Below, in pieces: positions 39,162 through 47,419 of a stretch of DNA of 64,000 nucleotides (its first letter is position 1; every line of letters starts with the position of its first letter). Source of the DNA: Palsa-504 sp963808315 (GTDB taxonomy: Bacteria > Actinomycetota > Actinomycetes > Streptosporangiales > Streptosporangiaceae); the NCBI GenBank assembly GCA_963808315.1, contig CAWEFK010000016.1, positions 62,001 through 126,000 of the forward strand. The letters are read 5' to 3'. Position numbers and translations under genes: made by a program. A model generated the notes under the pieces. It was not told where the DNA came from. It saw only the letters and a program-made list of their open reading frames with translations, and did not search any database.

Positions 39162-39983
39162 CTTGTCGGGGTCTGGGCCGGTGCGCTCGTTCCGGTTCAG
39201 CAGGGTGATCGCTTCGACATCCTCGGCGGGCAGCTCGAAGTCGAAGATCCCGATGTTCTCCTTGATGCGCTCGGGGTTGACGGACTTGGGGAAGATGATG
39301 TCGCCGCGCTCGATGTGCCAGCGCAGGACGACCTGGGCGGGGGTCTTGCCTGCCCGGCGGGCGATGGAGTCGATCATCGGGTCATCCAGGACGTTGCCCC
39401 GGCCCAGCGGTGACCAGGCTTCGATGGCGATCTGGTGCTCGGCGCAGAATTCGCGGACCTCGTCCTGGGTCAGGTAGGGATTGACCTCGATCTGGTTAAC
39501 CGCCGGGGGGATGTCGGCCTCGGCGTGCAGCCGGCGCAGGTGGCGCGGCTGGAAGTTCGAGACGCCGATGGAGCGGGCGCGCCCTTCACGGTAGAACTCC
39601 TCCAGCGTCTTCCAGGTCGAGACATAGTCGCCGTCGTACCTGGTCGGGAGCGGCCAGTGGATGAGGAACAGGTCGATGTACTCGAAACCCAGCGCCTTCA
39701 GCGACTCATCGAAGGCCCGGCGAGCCTCGTCGGGCTCGTGGGCATCGTTGGACAGCTTGCTGGTGACGAAGACCTCGCCGCGGTCCAGACCTGAGCGGCT
39801 GATCGCCTCGCCGACTTCCTTCTCGTTCCCGTACATCTCGGCGGTGTCGACGTGCCGGTAGCCGACTTGCAGGGCGGTGCTCACCGCGGCGACCGTCTCC
39901 TCCGGCTTGACCAGGAAGACGCCGAAGCCGAACTGCGGGATGCTCTGGCCGTTGCTCAGCGTGATGTCGGGTATGGCGGTCAC
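39147..39983 (-). CDS. Aldo/keto reductase
   Basis: Intact, 278 residues from the GTG at 39983, which has GGAGGAGAG upstream; an ATG at 40043 is in frame but lies in the basic leader. NADPH-dependent carbonyl reductase fold. Catalytic tetrad visible: Asp in D-T-A-E-M, Tyr in M-Y-G-N-E, Lys in V-T-S-K-L and His in L-I-H-W-P. The C-terminal cofactor segment F-P-K-S-V-N-P-E-R-I is present. It fits the 2,5-diketo-gluconate reductase-like group (AKR5-type). Substrate not deducible. It converges with the envelope cluster. Confidence 0.92.
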   Translation of the reverse strand: MTAIPDITLSNGQSIPQFGFGVFLVKPEETVAAVSTALQVGYRHVDTAEMYGNEKEVGEAISRSGLDRGEVFVTSKLSNDAHEPDEARRAFDESLKALGFEYIDLFLIHWPLPTRYDGDYVSTWKTLEEFYREGRARSIGVSNFQPRHLRRLHAEADIPPAVNQIEVNPYLTQDEVREFCAEHQIAIEAWSPLGRGNVLDDPMIDSIARRAGKTPAQVVLRWHIERGDIIFPKSVNPERIKENIGIFDFELPAEDVEAITLLNRNERTGPDPDKFDGR

Positions 39984-40155
39984 GACAGGATCTCTCCTCC
40001 GGTGCGTTTTCGGATTTTCGTTTCTGGTTTCGCTTCGCACCACTGCCCGTTCCTGGCCGACCTACACCAGTCGCTCCCTCAAGGCGGCCTGTCAGGTGCC
40101 CGGAAGAGCGCCTCACCTGCCGGAGTTCGGGTTCGGGCCGCTCGCGTCCGTCCGT

Positions 40156-40240
40156 GATGGCGGACCGGCTCAGCCGGGCCTGACCGCTAGGGATGGCGGA
40201 GCGGCTGAGCCGCGCGTGACCAGTAGGGATGGCCCTGCCG
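40156..40240. repeat. 36-bp imperfect tandem repeat, about 2.3 copies
   Basis: Units begin GATGGCGGA at 40156 and 40192 and a partial one at 40228. Full copies differ at a few positions. Period is a multiple of three, but no supported gene covers it. Confidence 0.75.
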
Positions 40241-40250
40241 GTTACGCTCG

Positions 40251-40327
40251 GGCCTGGCGGTGGCCTGGCGGTGGCCTGGCGGTGGCCTGGCGGTGGCCTG
40301 GCGGTGGCCTGGCGGTGGCCTGGCGGT
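40251..40327. repeat. 11-bp tandem repeat, seven perfect copies
   Basis: GGCCTGGCGGT repeated exactly seven times (77 bp). The period is not a multiple of three and it is in a non-coding gap, so it is a VNTR-like tract prone to length change. Confidence 0.95.
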
Positions 40328-40425
40328 GGAACCGGCGCACTGGCAGGTGCCGTCTTACCCGGGCGCGATCCCTGACGTCCCATCCGCTGCACCCGCCCCG
40401 GCAGTACCGCCACCTGTCGCACGCG

Positions 40426-40483
40426 AGGTACTCGATGTGCCATCGGTACCCTTAGAAGGGGTGCTACGGCACATCGAGTACCT
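40426..40483. promoter_or_regulatory. Perfect 16-bp inverted repeat with internal hairpin
   Basis: Arms AGGTACTCGATGTGCC (40426-40441) and its exact complement (40468-40483), 26-base interior containing CCCTT-AG-AAGGG. It lies 205 bases before the arginase start. It has no T-run and neither neighbour ends here, so a terminator is unlikely; it may be a protein site, an RNA switch-like structure or a mobile-element remnant. Confidence 0.7.
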
Positions 40484-40687
40484 TCTGACGCCGCCCGGCC
40501 TCGGTCACCACCGGAACGGAGCTCCGCCTTCTTGCCCGCGCCAGAACACCGACCAATGCATGACGTCAACCTCGGGCCATGATCGTCCACGCAAGGGTCC
40601 GGTTTCTCCGAATTCGTCATGACACGGAAGAATGGCCAGCGACCGGACGAAAAGTCTCGTCCGGGCGCGCTGGCAAGGGAGGCAAAC

Positions 40688-41812
40688 GTGAATCCTGTGG
40701 TCATAGAGGTGCCGTCGCCCCTCGGACTTCGCCCGAGCGGACTTGAGCGGGCGCCGGACGCGCTGCGTGAAGCTGGGCTGCACGAGCGCCTCGGCTCGCC
40801 CGATGCGGTGCGAATCGAGATACCGGCCTATTCCGGCGTTCGTGACCAGGAGACTGGCGTCCTCAATCCGCGCGGCATCGCTGCTGTCGCACGGGACACA
40901 GCCGATGCCGTGGCAGGCGTTCTGGACAGCGGCCGCTTCCCTGTCCTGCTCGGCGGCGACTGCAGCATCATCCTCGGACCGCTGCTGGCCCTGCGGCGCC
41001 GGGGGCGGTACGGCCTGGCCTTCCTGGACGGCCATGCCGACTTCCAGCATCCGGCCGACGAACCGAACGGCGAGGTCGCTTCGCTCGACCTGGCGGTGGC
41101 CACCGGGCGCGGTCCCGATGTGCTCACCAACCTGGACGGACTCAAGCCGCTTGTGCGAGACGAGGATGTCGCGCTGGTAGGCTACCGGGTCCTTGACGAC
41201 AACGACCATTTCGGCGCCGAGCACATCCGCAGCACCGCGATCACCGTCATCGACCTGTCCGAGGTGAGGGCCAGGGGAACAAGTCAGGCCCTGGACACGG
41301 TGGCGGCCACGGTGACCAAGCCCGGCCTCGACGGATTCTGGGTGCACCTCGATGTCGATGTCCTCGATGACGCGGTGATGCCAGCCGTGGACTACCGCTA
41401 CCCTGACGGCTTGTCCTGGCGGGAAGCCGCAGAGATCCTCGGTGGCTTGCTTGCCAGCGACAAGGCCCGCGGCCTGGAGGTCACCATCTTCAACCCGCGG
41501 CTGGCTCCGAGCGGACGCATCGCGGCGCACCTGTCTGACCTGATCGCCGACGCGGTCGGGACCGGGCGGCTGACGTTATGGTCCTGCATCGGCCGCTATC
41601 CTCACCCGGTCGGCCTGTTCAGCAAGCACCTCGTCAAGCTTGCGGCGGAGGGTAGCCTGCACGGGCGCATCGGGAGAGACGCCTTTGATGGCGCGCTCAA
41701 GTTCTCGGCGGTACCGGGAAATTTCTGTCGTGGTCAGTTGCGCTATCGGGCGCCCCGGCTCGGTGGTCACGGGTTCGGCTGGCATCGGCGGCTGGTCCTT
41801 ACGACTCTCTAG
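40688..41812 (+). CDS. Arginase/agmatinase/formiminoglutamase family enzyme (3' end probably shifted)
   Basis: GTG at 40688 after GGGAGG. Ureohydrolase fold with manganese ligands in G-G-D-C-S, F-L-D-G-H-A-D-F and V-H-L-D-V-D-V-L-D (the family's GGDH motif has Cys in place of His here, which is unusual). Family members hydrolyse guanidino groups to give urea or formamide; the Cys change makes the exact reaction uncertain. The domain is complete by about residue 295. A single-base shift would stop it at 41571-41573; the open frame to 41812 runs antisense through a small minus-strand gene and is probably artefactual. Confidence 0.8.
   Translation: MNPVVIEVPSPLGLRPSGLERAPDALREAGLHERLGSPDAVRIEIPAYSGVRDQETGVLNPRGIAAVARDTADAVAGVLDSGRFPVLLGGDCSIILGPLLALRRRGRYGLAFLDGHADFQHPADEPNGEVASLDLAVATGRGPDVLTNLDGLKPLVRDEDVALVGYRVLDDNDHFGAEHIRSTAITVIDLSEVRARGTSQALDTVAATVTKPGLDGFWVHLDVDVLDDAVMPAVDYRYPDGLSWREAAEILGGLLASDKARGLEVTIFNPRLAPSGRIAAHLSDLIADAVGTGRLTLWSCIGRYPHPVGLFSKHLVKLAAEGSLHGRIGRDAFDGALKFSAVPGNFCRGQLRYRAPRLGGHGFGWHRRLVLTTL
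41576..41785 (-). CDS. Small conserved 69-residue helical protein
   Basis: From 41785: T-T-T-E-I-S-R-Y-R-R-E-L-E-R-A-I-K, then A-P-V-Q-A-T-L-R-R-K-L-D-E-V-L-A-E-Q, a helix-turn-helix-like pair of amphipathic helices. Similar tiny proteins occur next to DUF397/XRE genes in actinomycetes; no function is known to me. It overlaps only the doubtful 3' extension of the arginase frame. It is divergent from the DUF5753 regulator. Confidence 0.6.
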   Translation of the reverse strand: MPAEPVTTEPGRPIAQLTTTEISRYRRELERAIKGVSPDAPVQATLRRKLDEVLAEQADRVRIAADAGP

Positions 41813-41913
41813 CTACGGGATCTCGCTACCCAAGTTGGCAGGCCAGTGACAGAATCGGGAGTGCGGCGTGACGCTGCGCCACTAACCGCCTCTATCTCCC
41901 GGAGACCTGCCTC

Positions 41914-42756
41914 ATGCCTCGCCCCAACAGCCGTGATCCAGGGACCGATCCGGCCGCGTTCCTTGGTGACGAGCTAGCGCGGGCCAGGCTGGCCGCCGGA
42001 TTCAGTTCGCAGCAGGCGCTAGCGGATCATCTCGGCTTTGACAGGTCAGTGATCGGCAAGAGCGAGTCGGGTGACCGCGCACCGAGTCCTGAGGTGCTAT
42101 CGGCATGGGTTAAAGCGTGCGACCTAGACCCAGAGCACTACACGCGATTGGCGACGTTGGCGAGACGCGCTGACGGACCTATCCCCCGATGGTTCGAAAC
42201 ATGGCTAGCGGCCGAGGCGCAAGCGACCATGCTCAAGTACTGGTCACCTATCATCATGCCCGCGCTCTTCCACACGGCCGGTTACGCTCGTGCGCTCCTG
42301 CTGGCCGCTCAGACCGATACGAGCGAAGAGACGATCGAGTCACTGGTCACGGCCAAGCTCGAACGCGCGACGATCCTGGATCGCGCCGATCCCCCGGAAG
42401 TCGTGGCGGTCATCGATGAACTAGTCCTTGGTCGGCTGATCGGCTCACCAGAGGTCATGCACGGACAGCTAACCCATGTCGCGGAGCTGGCCGAACGTCC
42501 GTACGTGTGCGTCCAGGTCGTGCCCACTGTTGTCGGCGCTACGGCTGGCCTGTCTGGTGCGGTGAACCTGGCAAGCGTTGACGGTACGGCTGACGTGCTG
42601 CACACAGACGCCGTTCCCGAAGGTCACACCACGGAATCAAGATCACAAGTCCGCGCGGCAGCGGTAGCCTTCGAGCGGACACGGCAGCATGCCCTTCCGC
42701 ACGCGCAATCTCTGGCGCTAGTCCTGAAGGTGGCGAACGAACTATGGAACGTATAG
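41914..42756 (+). CDS. XRE regulator with DUF5753 (Scr1-type)
   Basis: Intact 280 residues; ATG 41914 after GGAG. N-terminal Cro/C1 helix-turn-helix (residues 17-70: F-S-S-Q-Q-A-L-A-D-H-L-G-F-D-R-S-V-I-G-K-S-E-S-G), then DUF5753 with a W-x-x-x-E-A-Q-A-T-M-L-K-Y-W block. This pair-type regulator is typically encoded with a DUF397 protein, as here, where the two genes overlap by 13 bases. Such pairs occur in many copies in streptomycete-like genomes and include BldB/WhiJ-linked developmental regulators. Confidence 0.92.
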   Translation: MPRPNSRDPGTDPAAFLGDELARARLAAGFSSQQALADHLGFDRSVIGKSESGDRAPSPEVLSAWVKACDLDPEHYTRLATLARRADGPIPRWFETWLAAEAQATMLKYWSPIIMPALFHTAGYARALLLAAQTDTSEETIESLVTAKLERATILDRADPPEVVAVIDELVLGRLIGSPEVMHGQLTHVAELAERPYVCVQVVPTVVGATAGLSGAVNLASVDGTADVLHTDAVPEGHTTESRSQVRAAAVAFERTRQHALPHAQSLALVLKVANELWNV

Positions 42757-42935
42757 AGGATCTTCGCTGGCGAAAGTCCAGCTTTAGCGGCAACGGCGGT
42801 GACTGCATCGAAGTTGCCGAGGACGAAAGCCGCGTACTGGTATGCGATACCAAGGACAAGGCTGGCCCTATGCTTCGGTTCACCCCGGATGCATGGCGCA
42901 GGTTTGCCGACCAGATGAAGGGCGCACGTTCGTTA
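42744..42935 (+). CDS. DUF397 protein
   Basis: ATG at 42744 overlaps the DUF5753 gene end. The DUF397 core is complete: L-R-W-R-K-S-S-F-S-G-N-G-G-D-C-I-E-V-A, V-L-V-C-D-T-K-D, and F-T-P-D-A-W-R-R-F. The domain ends near 42925. The frame stays open to 43451 across the next gene; a one-base shift gives a stop at about 42935, so the longer frame is probably an indel effect. Acts with the WhiJ-like regulator, possibly as an antitoxin-like partner (by analogy). Confidence 0.8.
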
Positions 42936-42966
42936 GCGTGGAGGGCGAGAGGGCGAGAGGGCGAGA

Positions 42967-43725
42967 ATGGCGGAGCTGATCGCGCGGATGGCGGTCATGC
43001 TCGAGTCGTTGCAGGCGCGAGGGGATCAGCGGCGGTTTTTTCACGCCACCTACCTGCGAACCACGATTGCGGTAGCCAAAGACATCGAGGGTGGCGGCTT
43101 CATCGACGCGGACTGGGTCGAGAGGTGGGATGTCGCCTTTGCCGAGCTTTACCTGGACGCGCTGGAAGCCTCGCTGGCGGGCCTGCGGCCGGCCAGGCCC
43201 TGGGACATCGCGTTTGCCTCCGCCGCCGATCTGCCGGCCCTCCGGCACGTGCTGCTTGGCATGAACGCCCATATCAACTACGACTTGCCGCAGGCGCTGC
43301 TGGCGGTGATCAGCGACGAGGATTTCGGCGACGAGACGCTCATCGCGCGGCGCGAGGCCGATCACCGGGCGATCGACCGCGCGCTCGCCTCCCGTGTCGG
43401 CGCGGAGGCGGACGAGCTGGCCAGGATCTCCGGGCCCGTGCCGCGGCTTGACCGGATGCTCCGGCCCCTGAGCCAGCTTGGTACCCAGCGCTTCCTGCGC
43501 GAGGCGCGGGAGAAGGTATGGGCCAACGCGATCGCCCTGAGCCACGCGCGCCTGCGAGGGCCGGACGCCTACTTGAGCCTGCTGTCTCAGCTGGAGGAGC
43601 TGAGCGCGGCCAAGGTCGCGGTCCTGCAGGCGCCGGGCCAGGTGCTGCTGAGGCTCGCGGCTACCGGCTTCGGCGTCCGGCTGCCTGAGGGGCGTCCGGC
43701 TGCCTGCGGTGGGGCCTATGCCTGA
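42967..43725 (+). CDS. DUF5995 family protein
   Basis: Intact 252 residues from ATG 42967, preceded by GAGGGCGAGA. All-helical protein with F-F-H-A-T-Y-L-R-T-T, G-G-F-I-D-A-D-W-V-E-R-W-D-V-A-F-A-x-L-Y, and G-M-N-A-H-I-N-Y-D-L-P-x-A-L blocks with conserved His residues, matching DUF5995. The family is widespread in actinobacteria, function unknown. The stop codon lies in the loop of the terminator hairpin. Confidence 0.85.
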   Translation: MAELIARMAVMLESLQARGDQRRFFHATYLRTTIAVAKDIEGGGFIDADWVERWDVAFAELYLDALEASLAGLRPARPWDIAFASAADLPALRHVLLGMNAHINYDLPQALLAVISDEDFGDETLIARREADHRAIDRALASRVGAEADELARISGPVPRLDRMLRPLSQLGTQRFLREAREKVWANAIALSHARLRGPDAYLSLLSQLEELSAAKVAVLQAPGQVLLRLAATGFGVRLPEGRPAACGGAYA

Positions 43726-43734
43726 GGGCATAGG
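43715..43734 (+). terminator. Hairpin spanning the DUF5995 stop codon
   Basis: CCTATGCC-TGAG-GGCATAGG, perfect eight-base-pair stem; the stop TGA (43723-43725) is the first three bases of the loop. Confidence 0.6.
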
Positions 43735-43811
43735 GCGGCCGGAAAGTGTGGTCTGGGGACAGATGGCGGCTGGTCACGCCGCCCGTAGCGTTCGGTCATC
43801 GGCAACGACTG

Positions 43812-43953
43812 ATGACGAGGCGCAAGATGATCGAGATTGATGGCCTGACCAAGCGGTACGGCGACAAGACCGCCGTCGACGGACTGAGCTTCGTGGTGGA
43901 GCCGGGGGTCGTGACCGGGTTTCTGGGGCTGAACGGGGCGGGCAGGACCCGCC
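43812..43953 (+). pseudogene. Truncated ABC-transporter ATPase (N-terminus only)
   Basis: From ATG 43812 or 43827 the sequence is a normal ABC ATPase start: M-I-E-I-D-G-L-T-K-R-Y-G-D-K-T-A-V-D-G-L-S-F, then Walker A G-L-N-G-A-G-R with Lys replaced by Arg. Homology stops right there (about 43950); the remaining frame to 44033 is unrelated. Only about 45 of roughly 300 residues remain. The sharp loss inside Walker A suggests a deletion or insertion junction, not a sequencing indel. Confidence 0.75.
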
Positions 43954-44078
43954 GGAATGTTGCTCTGCTTGTGTTGATCCCGAGTATCAGCTCTCCGATG
44001 ATGACCGGGAGTGGCGTGCCGTCGTTGACCTGACACGCGGCTGACAACCCGTCTGGGACATAACTGACACTCGCTCGG

Positions 44079-45290
44079 CTAACCATCAGGCCACTCCGGC
44101 GGATCGCTGCCGTTGCAGGTTTCCCGGTATGCCTCGCTCAGTTCGCGGGACTCTGGCAAGCCCCGGCCGGCGACGGCGAGAACGATCTCACGGGCCCGTC
44201 TGCCGTCTACAGGTGCTAGCCGCCGTGACCTGATCGCTTCCAGCGCCACCCCGGCGGCCTCGTCGTGCTTGTTCGCTGCGGTCAGTGCCAGGGACAGGTC
44301 TAGGCGGGCGAGGGCTGCGCGCCGGGGCCGGGGCCGCTCCTCGGGTGCCTCGATCGCGGCGAGCACCTGGCGGGCGAGTGGCTCGGCGGCCGGGTCGCCG
44401 AGCCAGGACAGTGTGGTCGCGACGTACATCTGGGCTTTGGGCGGGTCATAACGGTAGTGGTGCTCGGGCCGGTCGGGCATCGGCAGCGGCGAGACCAGCT
44501 TCTCGACACGGGCGAGCGCGGTGCGGGTTTCGGTTGCCGCGCCGAGCCGTGCCCATGCACGGCCTTCCTGGGCGGTGGCCTGGATGAAGGCGCTTCCGTC
44601 CCGCGGCGCGATGTGCTGCGCGGCCTGGGCGATATCGACGGCCCGCCGGTAGTCACCTGCGGTGAGCACCTGCCACGCCTGGGTCTCCAGGCACCATGCC
44701 GCGATTTCGGCGTGGCCGGTCTCCCTGGCTAGTTGCGTGGCCGTCCGCAAGTGGACGACGGCGGCGTGATCTTTGTGCAGGTCGATCAGGCATGTGGCGG
44801 CCAGCAGGGACAGCCATCCGCCAGTGATGAGCAGCCGGCGGTGCTGGGCGAGCGTGGCACGGGTGTCCAGAAGCTGGCCTGCATACCCCAGGTGAGTCCG
44901 TACCCGGCTGAGCAGGTCCGCGGGCGGCGTGCCAGGGTAGGCCGTGGCGAGATCGTCAACGGTCAGCTCTAGCTGTTCCAGGACGCTGTTTCCTACATCG
45001 CTGGCCTCCGCGCGCCGGGCGAACTCAAGCGCAGCGATCTCGTCGTCAGCGGCAGCAAGGTCCGGCACGGGTACCCGGTGCCTGCGCTGTGCGGGAGCGA
45101 GCGCGGCGAGCGTGCCGTCAGCACCGAGCGCCTTGTCAAGGTCAGCGGCCAGTTCCGGAGATGGCTGGGCCTTCCCGCTGCGCAGGTTCGAGATGTGGCC
45201 GGGATTGCAGGGCACGCGGCGCGCTACCTCACGCACACCAAGACTGCGCGTCTCCATCAGGCGCGCCAGTTCCGTGCTGAAAGCACTCAT
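44079..45290 (-). CDS. XRE regulator with TPR-like C-terminal region (copy 1)
   Basis: Intact 403 residues from the ATG at 45290 (MSAFSTELARLMETRSLGVR). N-terminal helix-turn-helix with C-N-P-G-H-I-S-N-L-R-S-G-K; the remainder is helical repeats. Paralogue of the gene at 46021-47060: both start with the same F-x-x-E-L-A-R-L-M and S-N-L-R-S-G blocks and share the upstream region, so the pair arose by duplication. A longer start at 45353 is possible but would cover the conserved upstream segment. Confidence 0.85.
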   Translation of the reverse strand: MSAFSTELARLMETRSLGVREVARRVPCNPGHISNLRSGKAQPSPELAADLDKALGADGTLAALAPAQRRHRVPVPDLAAADDEIAALEFARRAEASDVGNSVLEQLELTVDDLATAYPGTPPADLLSRVRTHLGYAGQLLDTRATLAQHRRLLITGGWLSLLAATCLIDLHKDHAAVVHLRTATQLARETGHAEIAAWCLETQAWQVLTAGDYRRAVDIAQAAQHIAPRDGSAFIQATAQEGRAWARLGAATETRTALARVEKLVSPLPMPDRPEHHYRYDPPKAQMYVATTLSWLGDPAAEPLARQVLAAIEAPEERPRPRRAALARLDLSLALTAANKHDEAAGVALEAIRSRRLAPVDGRRAREIVLAVAGRGLPESRELSEAYRETCNGSDPPEWPDG

Positions 45291-45340
45291 GTAGCGTGTA
45301 ACCCGATCCCGCGTACGGTTGCTCCACGTTGCCTGTTGGG

Positions 45341-45363
45341 CGTTGTCCGCCACACACGCAACG
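45341..45363 (-). promoter_or_regulatory. 23-bp inverted-repeat operator, XRE copy 1
   Basis: CGTTG-N13-CAACG, about 50-75 bases upstream of the start at 45290. The same element with the same 13-base spacing is at 47115-47137 before the paralogue, and most spacer bases match, so it is probably the binding site of these XRE proteins. Confidence 0.6.
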
Positions 45364-45371
45364 CCTCCAGG

Positions 45372-46028
45372 CTACGCCGGCGGTTCGCGGGTCACTGCCA
45401 TGCGACGGAAGGCCGTGAGGCATAACGACCAGGCACCGTCTTTCTTCATAGCCGGGAGGTAGCCTCCTTCGGTGACCCGCCGTGGCACTTCCTGGGACTC
45501 ACGGATGACGCGACGGCGGCCGTCAGGACTCGATGGCCAGTTAGCCCGCGTGACCAGCGTCCCGGCGTAGACCGGTTCCCACCCGATCGCGTACAGCGGC
45601 ACGGCTTCGGGTAGCTGGGTCCGCAGGCAGTACACCGCGCGCAGGTGGTACCACTTGGAGACCGCGACGAGCGGCAGTCCCCTGGCGAGTGCTTCGCGCA
45701 GGCAGGGCAGGGAAAGCTCGACGTTCTGCCAGGTGTCCTTGGACTGATCTTCGACCATTATCGCACTGGCGGGTACGCCCGCGGCGGCAAGCTGGCGCGC
45801 GAACTCGAGTCCTTCCACGATGCCGTTGTGCCGGTTGATGCCGCCGGTCGCGATGATCAGCGGCGCGAGGCCGCGATGGTACCGGTCGGCGGCGATGCAG
45901 GCGGGTGCGGCCTGGTTGGTGCCGAACAGGACCAGCGCGGACGGCTCGGTGTCCGGCGGCGGGGCGTCGATGTCCACGCTTACGGTCAGCGCGGTTATCT
46001 GCGCGGCGGTCAGCTCATCGTCAGTCAC
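45372..46028 (-). CDS. YdcF/ElyC family (DUF218) protein
   Basis: Intact 218 residues from GTG 46028, overlapping the upstream regulator stop by eight bases. DUF218 motifs: A-L-V-L-F-G-T-N, Y-H-R-G-L-A-P-L-I-I-A-T-G-G, E-G, and V-E-D-Q-S-K-D-T-W-Q-N. Family members include SanA/ElyC envelope proteins and YdcF, which binds S-adenosylmethionine. There is no signal peptide or helix, so this one is cytosolic, like YdcF. Translationally coupled to the XRE regulator. Confidence 0.85.
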   Translation of the reverse strand: MTDDELTAAQITALTVSVDIDAPPPDTEPSALVLFGTNQAAPACIAADRYHRGLAPLIIATGGINRHNGIVEGLEFARQLAAAGVPASAIMVEDQSKDTWQNVELSLPCLREALARGLPLVAVSKWYHLRAVYCLRTQLPEAVPLYAIGWEPVYAGTLVTRANWPSSPDGRRRVIRESQEVPRRVTEGGYLPAMKKDGAWSLCLTAFRRMAVTREPPA

Positions 46029-47060
46029 CGGTGTTCCCTTCGCCGCTGGGAGCTGCGGGAAGCGCTAGCCGCGTGCCCGCGTCGATGTACCGGGCGCGGA
46101 ACCGGGCGACGTTGCCGCCAGTGACTGGTCTAGCTTCCCCGCCAGCACCATGGTCGGCCACACGAGGTGTCCCGATTCCAGCGCGGCCGCCCCGGCCGCT
46201 GCCGCCTCGTCGATCTCGCCGAGCCCGGCTGCGGCGAGCGCAAGAATCAGCAGCGTGCGCGCGTAGTTGGTCGGCTGGTCTGCGGGCGCGCGGATATGCG
46301 GGCTGTAGGCGGTCTCGATGATCCGCCGGGTCATAGCTGCAGCCTCGCCGGGCCTGCCTGCCAGCAGCAGCGAGGTAGCGGTGTAGGGCGGATCTTCGGC
46401 CCGCGGCACCGAGTAGATGCCGGATGCTGGCGCGGATGGCCCGAGCTGGCTCATCGCCGCTGACGCCCGGCGGCGTGCGGCCGACACGCCTGCCAGGTCG
46501 CCGGTCATGGCCAGGCAGCGCATTTCCTGCGCGGCGAGCTTGGCGCGCGCGACCGTTCCCGCGGGCGCCTCGGCCTGGCCCCGGCGCGCGGCAGCCGCGG
46601 AACGCACCGGGTCTCCCTGATACCAGGCGATCAGCGACCGGGTAAGCGCGGCCCACCCGAGCAGCTCCGGGTATCCGGCGTCAGCCACGGACGGTGCGAC
46701 GGCGACGGCGTGGGCATAGAGGCGGACCAGTTCGGCCAGCCCGTCTTCAGCGATATCGAGGCCGTTGCCATTGCCGTTCATCGCGACCTGGAGCGCCTCG
46801 ACGGCCCGCGACGGCCAGCCGGACCTGGTGACACGCCCCCGCCGCCGGGCGGGGGCGCTGCGGGCGGCGATTGCGGCGAGGGTTCCCCCCGCTTCCAGAT
46901 GCCTGTCCAGCGTTTCGGCTAGCTGCGGTGACGGGCGGGCGGTGCCGCTGCGCAGGTTGGAGACATGGCCGGGGTTGCAGTAGGCCGCGCGAGCCAGCTC
47001 GCGCACGCCGACGCCGCGCACCTTCATCAGGCGCGCTAGCTCCTTGCCGAAGTCACTCAT
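46021..47060 (-). CDS. XRE regulator with TPR-like C-terminal region (copy 2, frameshifted near end)
   Basis: Start ATG 47060 (MSDFGKELARLMKVRGVG). N-terminal helix-turn-helix (V-R-E-L-A-R-A-A-Y-C-N-P-G-H-V-S-N-L-R-S-G), then helical repeats. The open frame stops at 46065, but one base change near 46125 gives ...A-R-F-R-A-R-Y-I-D-A-G-T-R-L-A-L-P and a stop at 46021 overlapping the ydcF-like start, which is the better reading. Paralogue of 44079-45290. Confidence 0.8.
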
Positions 47061-47114
47061 CCCGGGTGTGCCCGATCGCGCGTAAGGGGGTGTGCCGTCG
47101 TTTTGCGTGTATGT

Positions 47115-47137
47115 CGTTGCCCGCCGTACACGCAACG
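47115..47137 (-). promoter_or_regulatory. 23-bp inverted-repeat operator, XRE copy 2
   Basis: CGTTG-N13-CAACG, about 55-77 bases upstream of the start at 47060; identical geometry to 45341-45363. It also lies 73 bases before the divergent small gene at 47210, so it may control both. Confidence 0.6.
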
Positions 47138-47209
47138 TCTTCAGGTTATGCCGCCGACGCGGTTGACTGCCGGTATTCATGTGGGTGCGCCAAGCAAGGA
47201 GAACGCCGG

Positions 47210-47416
47210 ATGACCGGGCAGGCGGTCGTGCAGACGGACGGGACCACGCAGCAACGGACAGCGTGGCAGCCGGTGACGGGCGCGCGCCAGTGCGAGCAGG
47301 GACATATCGACATGGAGCCTGAAGGCCCGCATGAACGGTGGCCTGAATGGAATTTCCGGCGCGACGACCACCGGATAGGCGAGGAACCCGTTCGCTCCTA
47401 CCGGGCTGGAGGGTGA
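47210..47416 (+). CDS. Small 68-residue protein, divergent from XRE copy 2
   Basis: ATG at 47210 with AAGGAGAA upstream. Hydrophilic; contains C-E-Q-G-H, R-W-P-E-W-N-F-R-R-D-D-H-R and I-G-E-E-P-V. Intact. It starts a possible operon with the zinc-ribbon/HTH remnant (next start three bases after its stop). No family recognised. Confidence 0.6.
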   Translation: MTGQAVVQTDGTTQQRTAWQPVTGARQCEQGHIDMEPEGPHERWPEWNFRRDDHRIGEEPVRSYRAGG

Positions 47417-47419
47417 GAG

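Noticed and set aside
40251..40327. CRISPR array
   Set aside because: Units are 11 bp, directly abutting with no spacers, and no cas genes are nearby.
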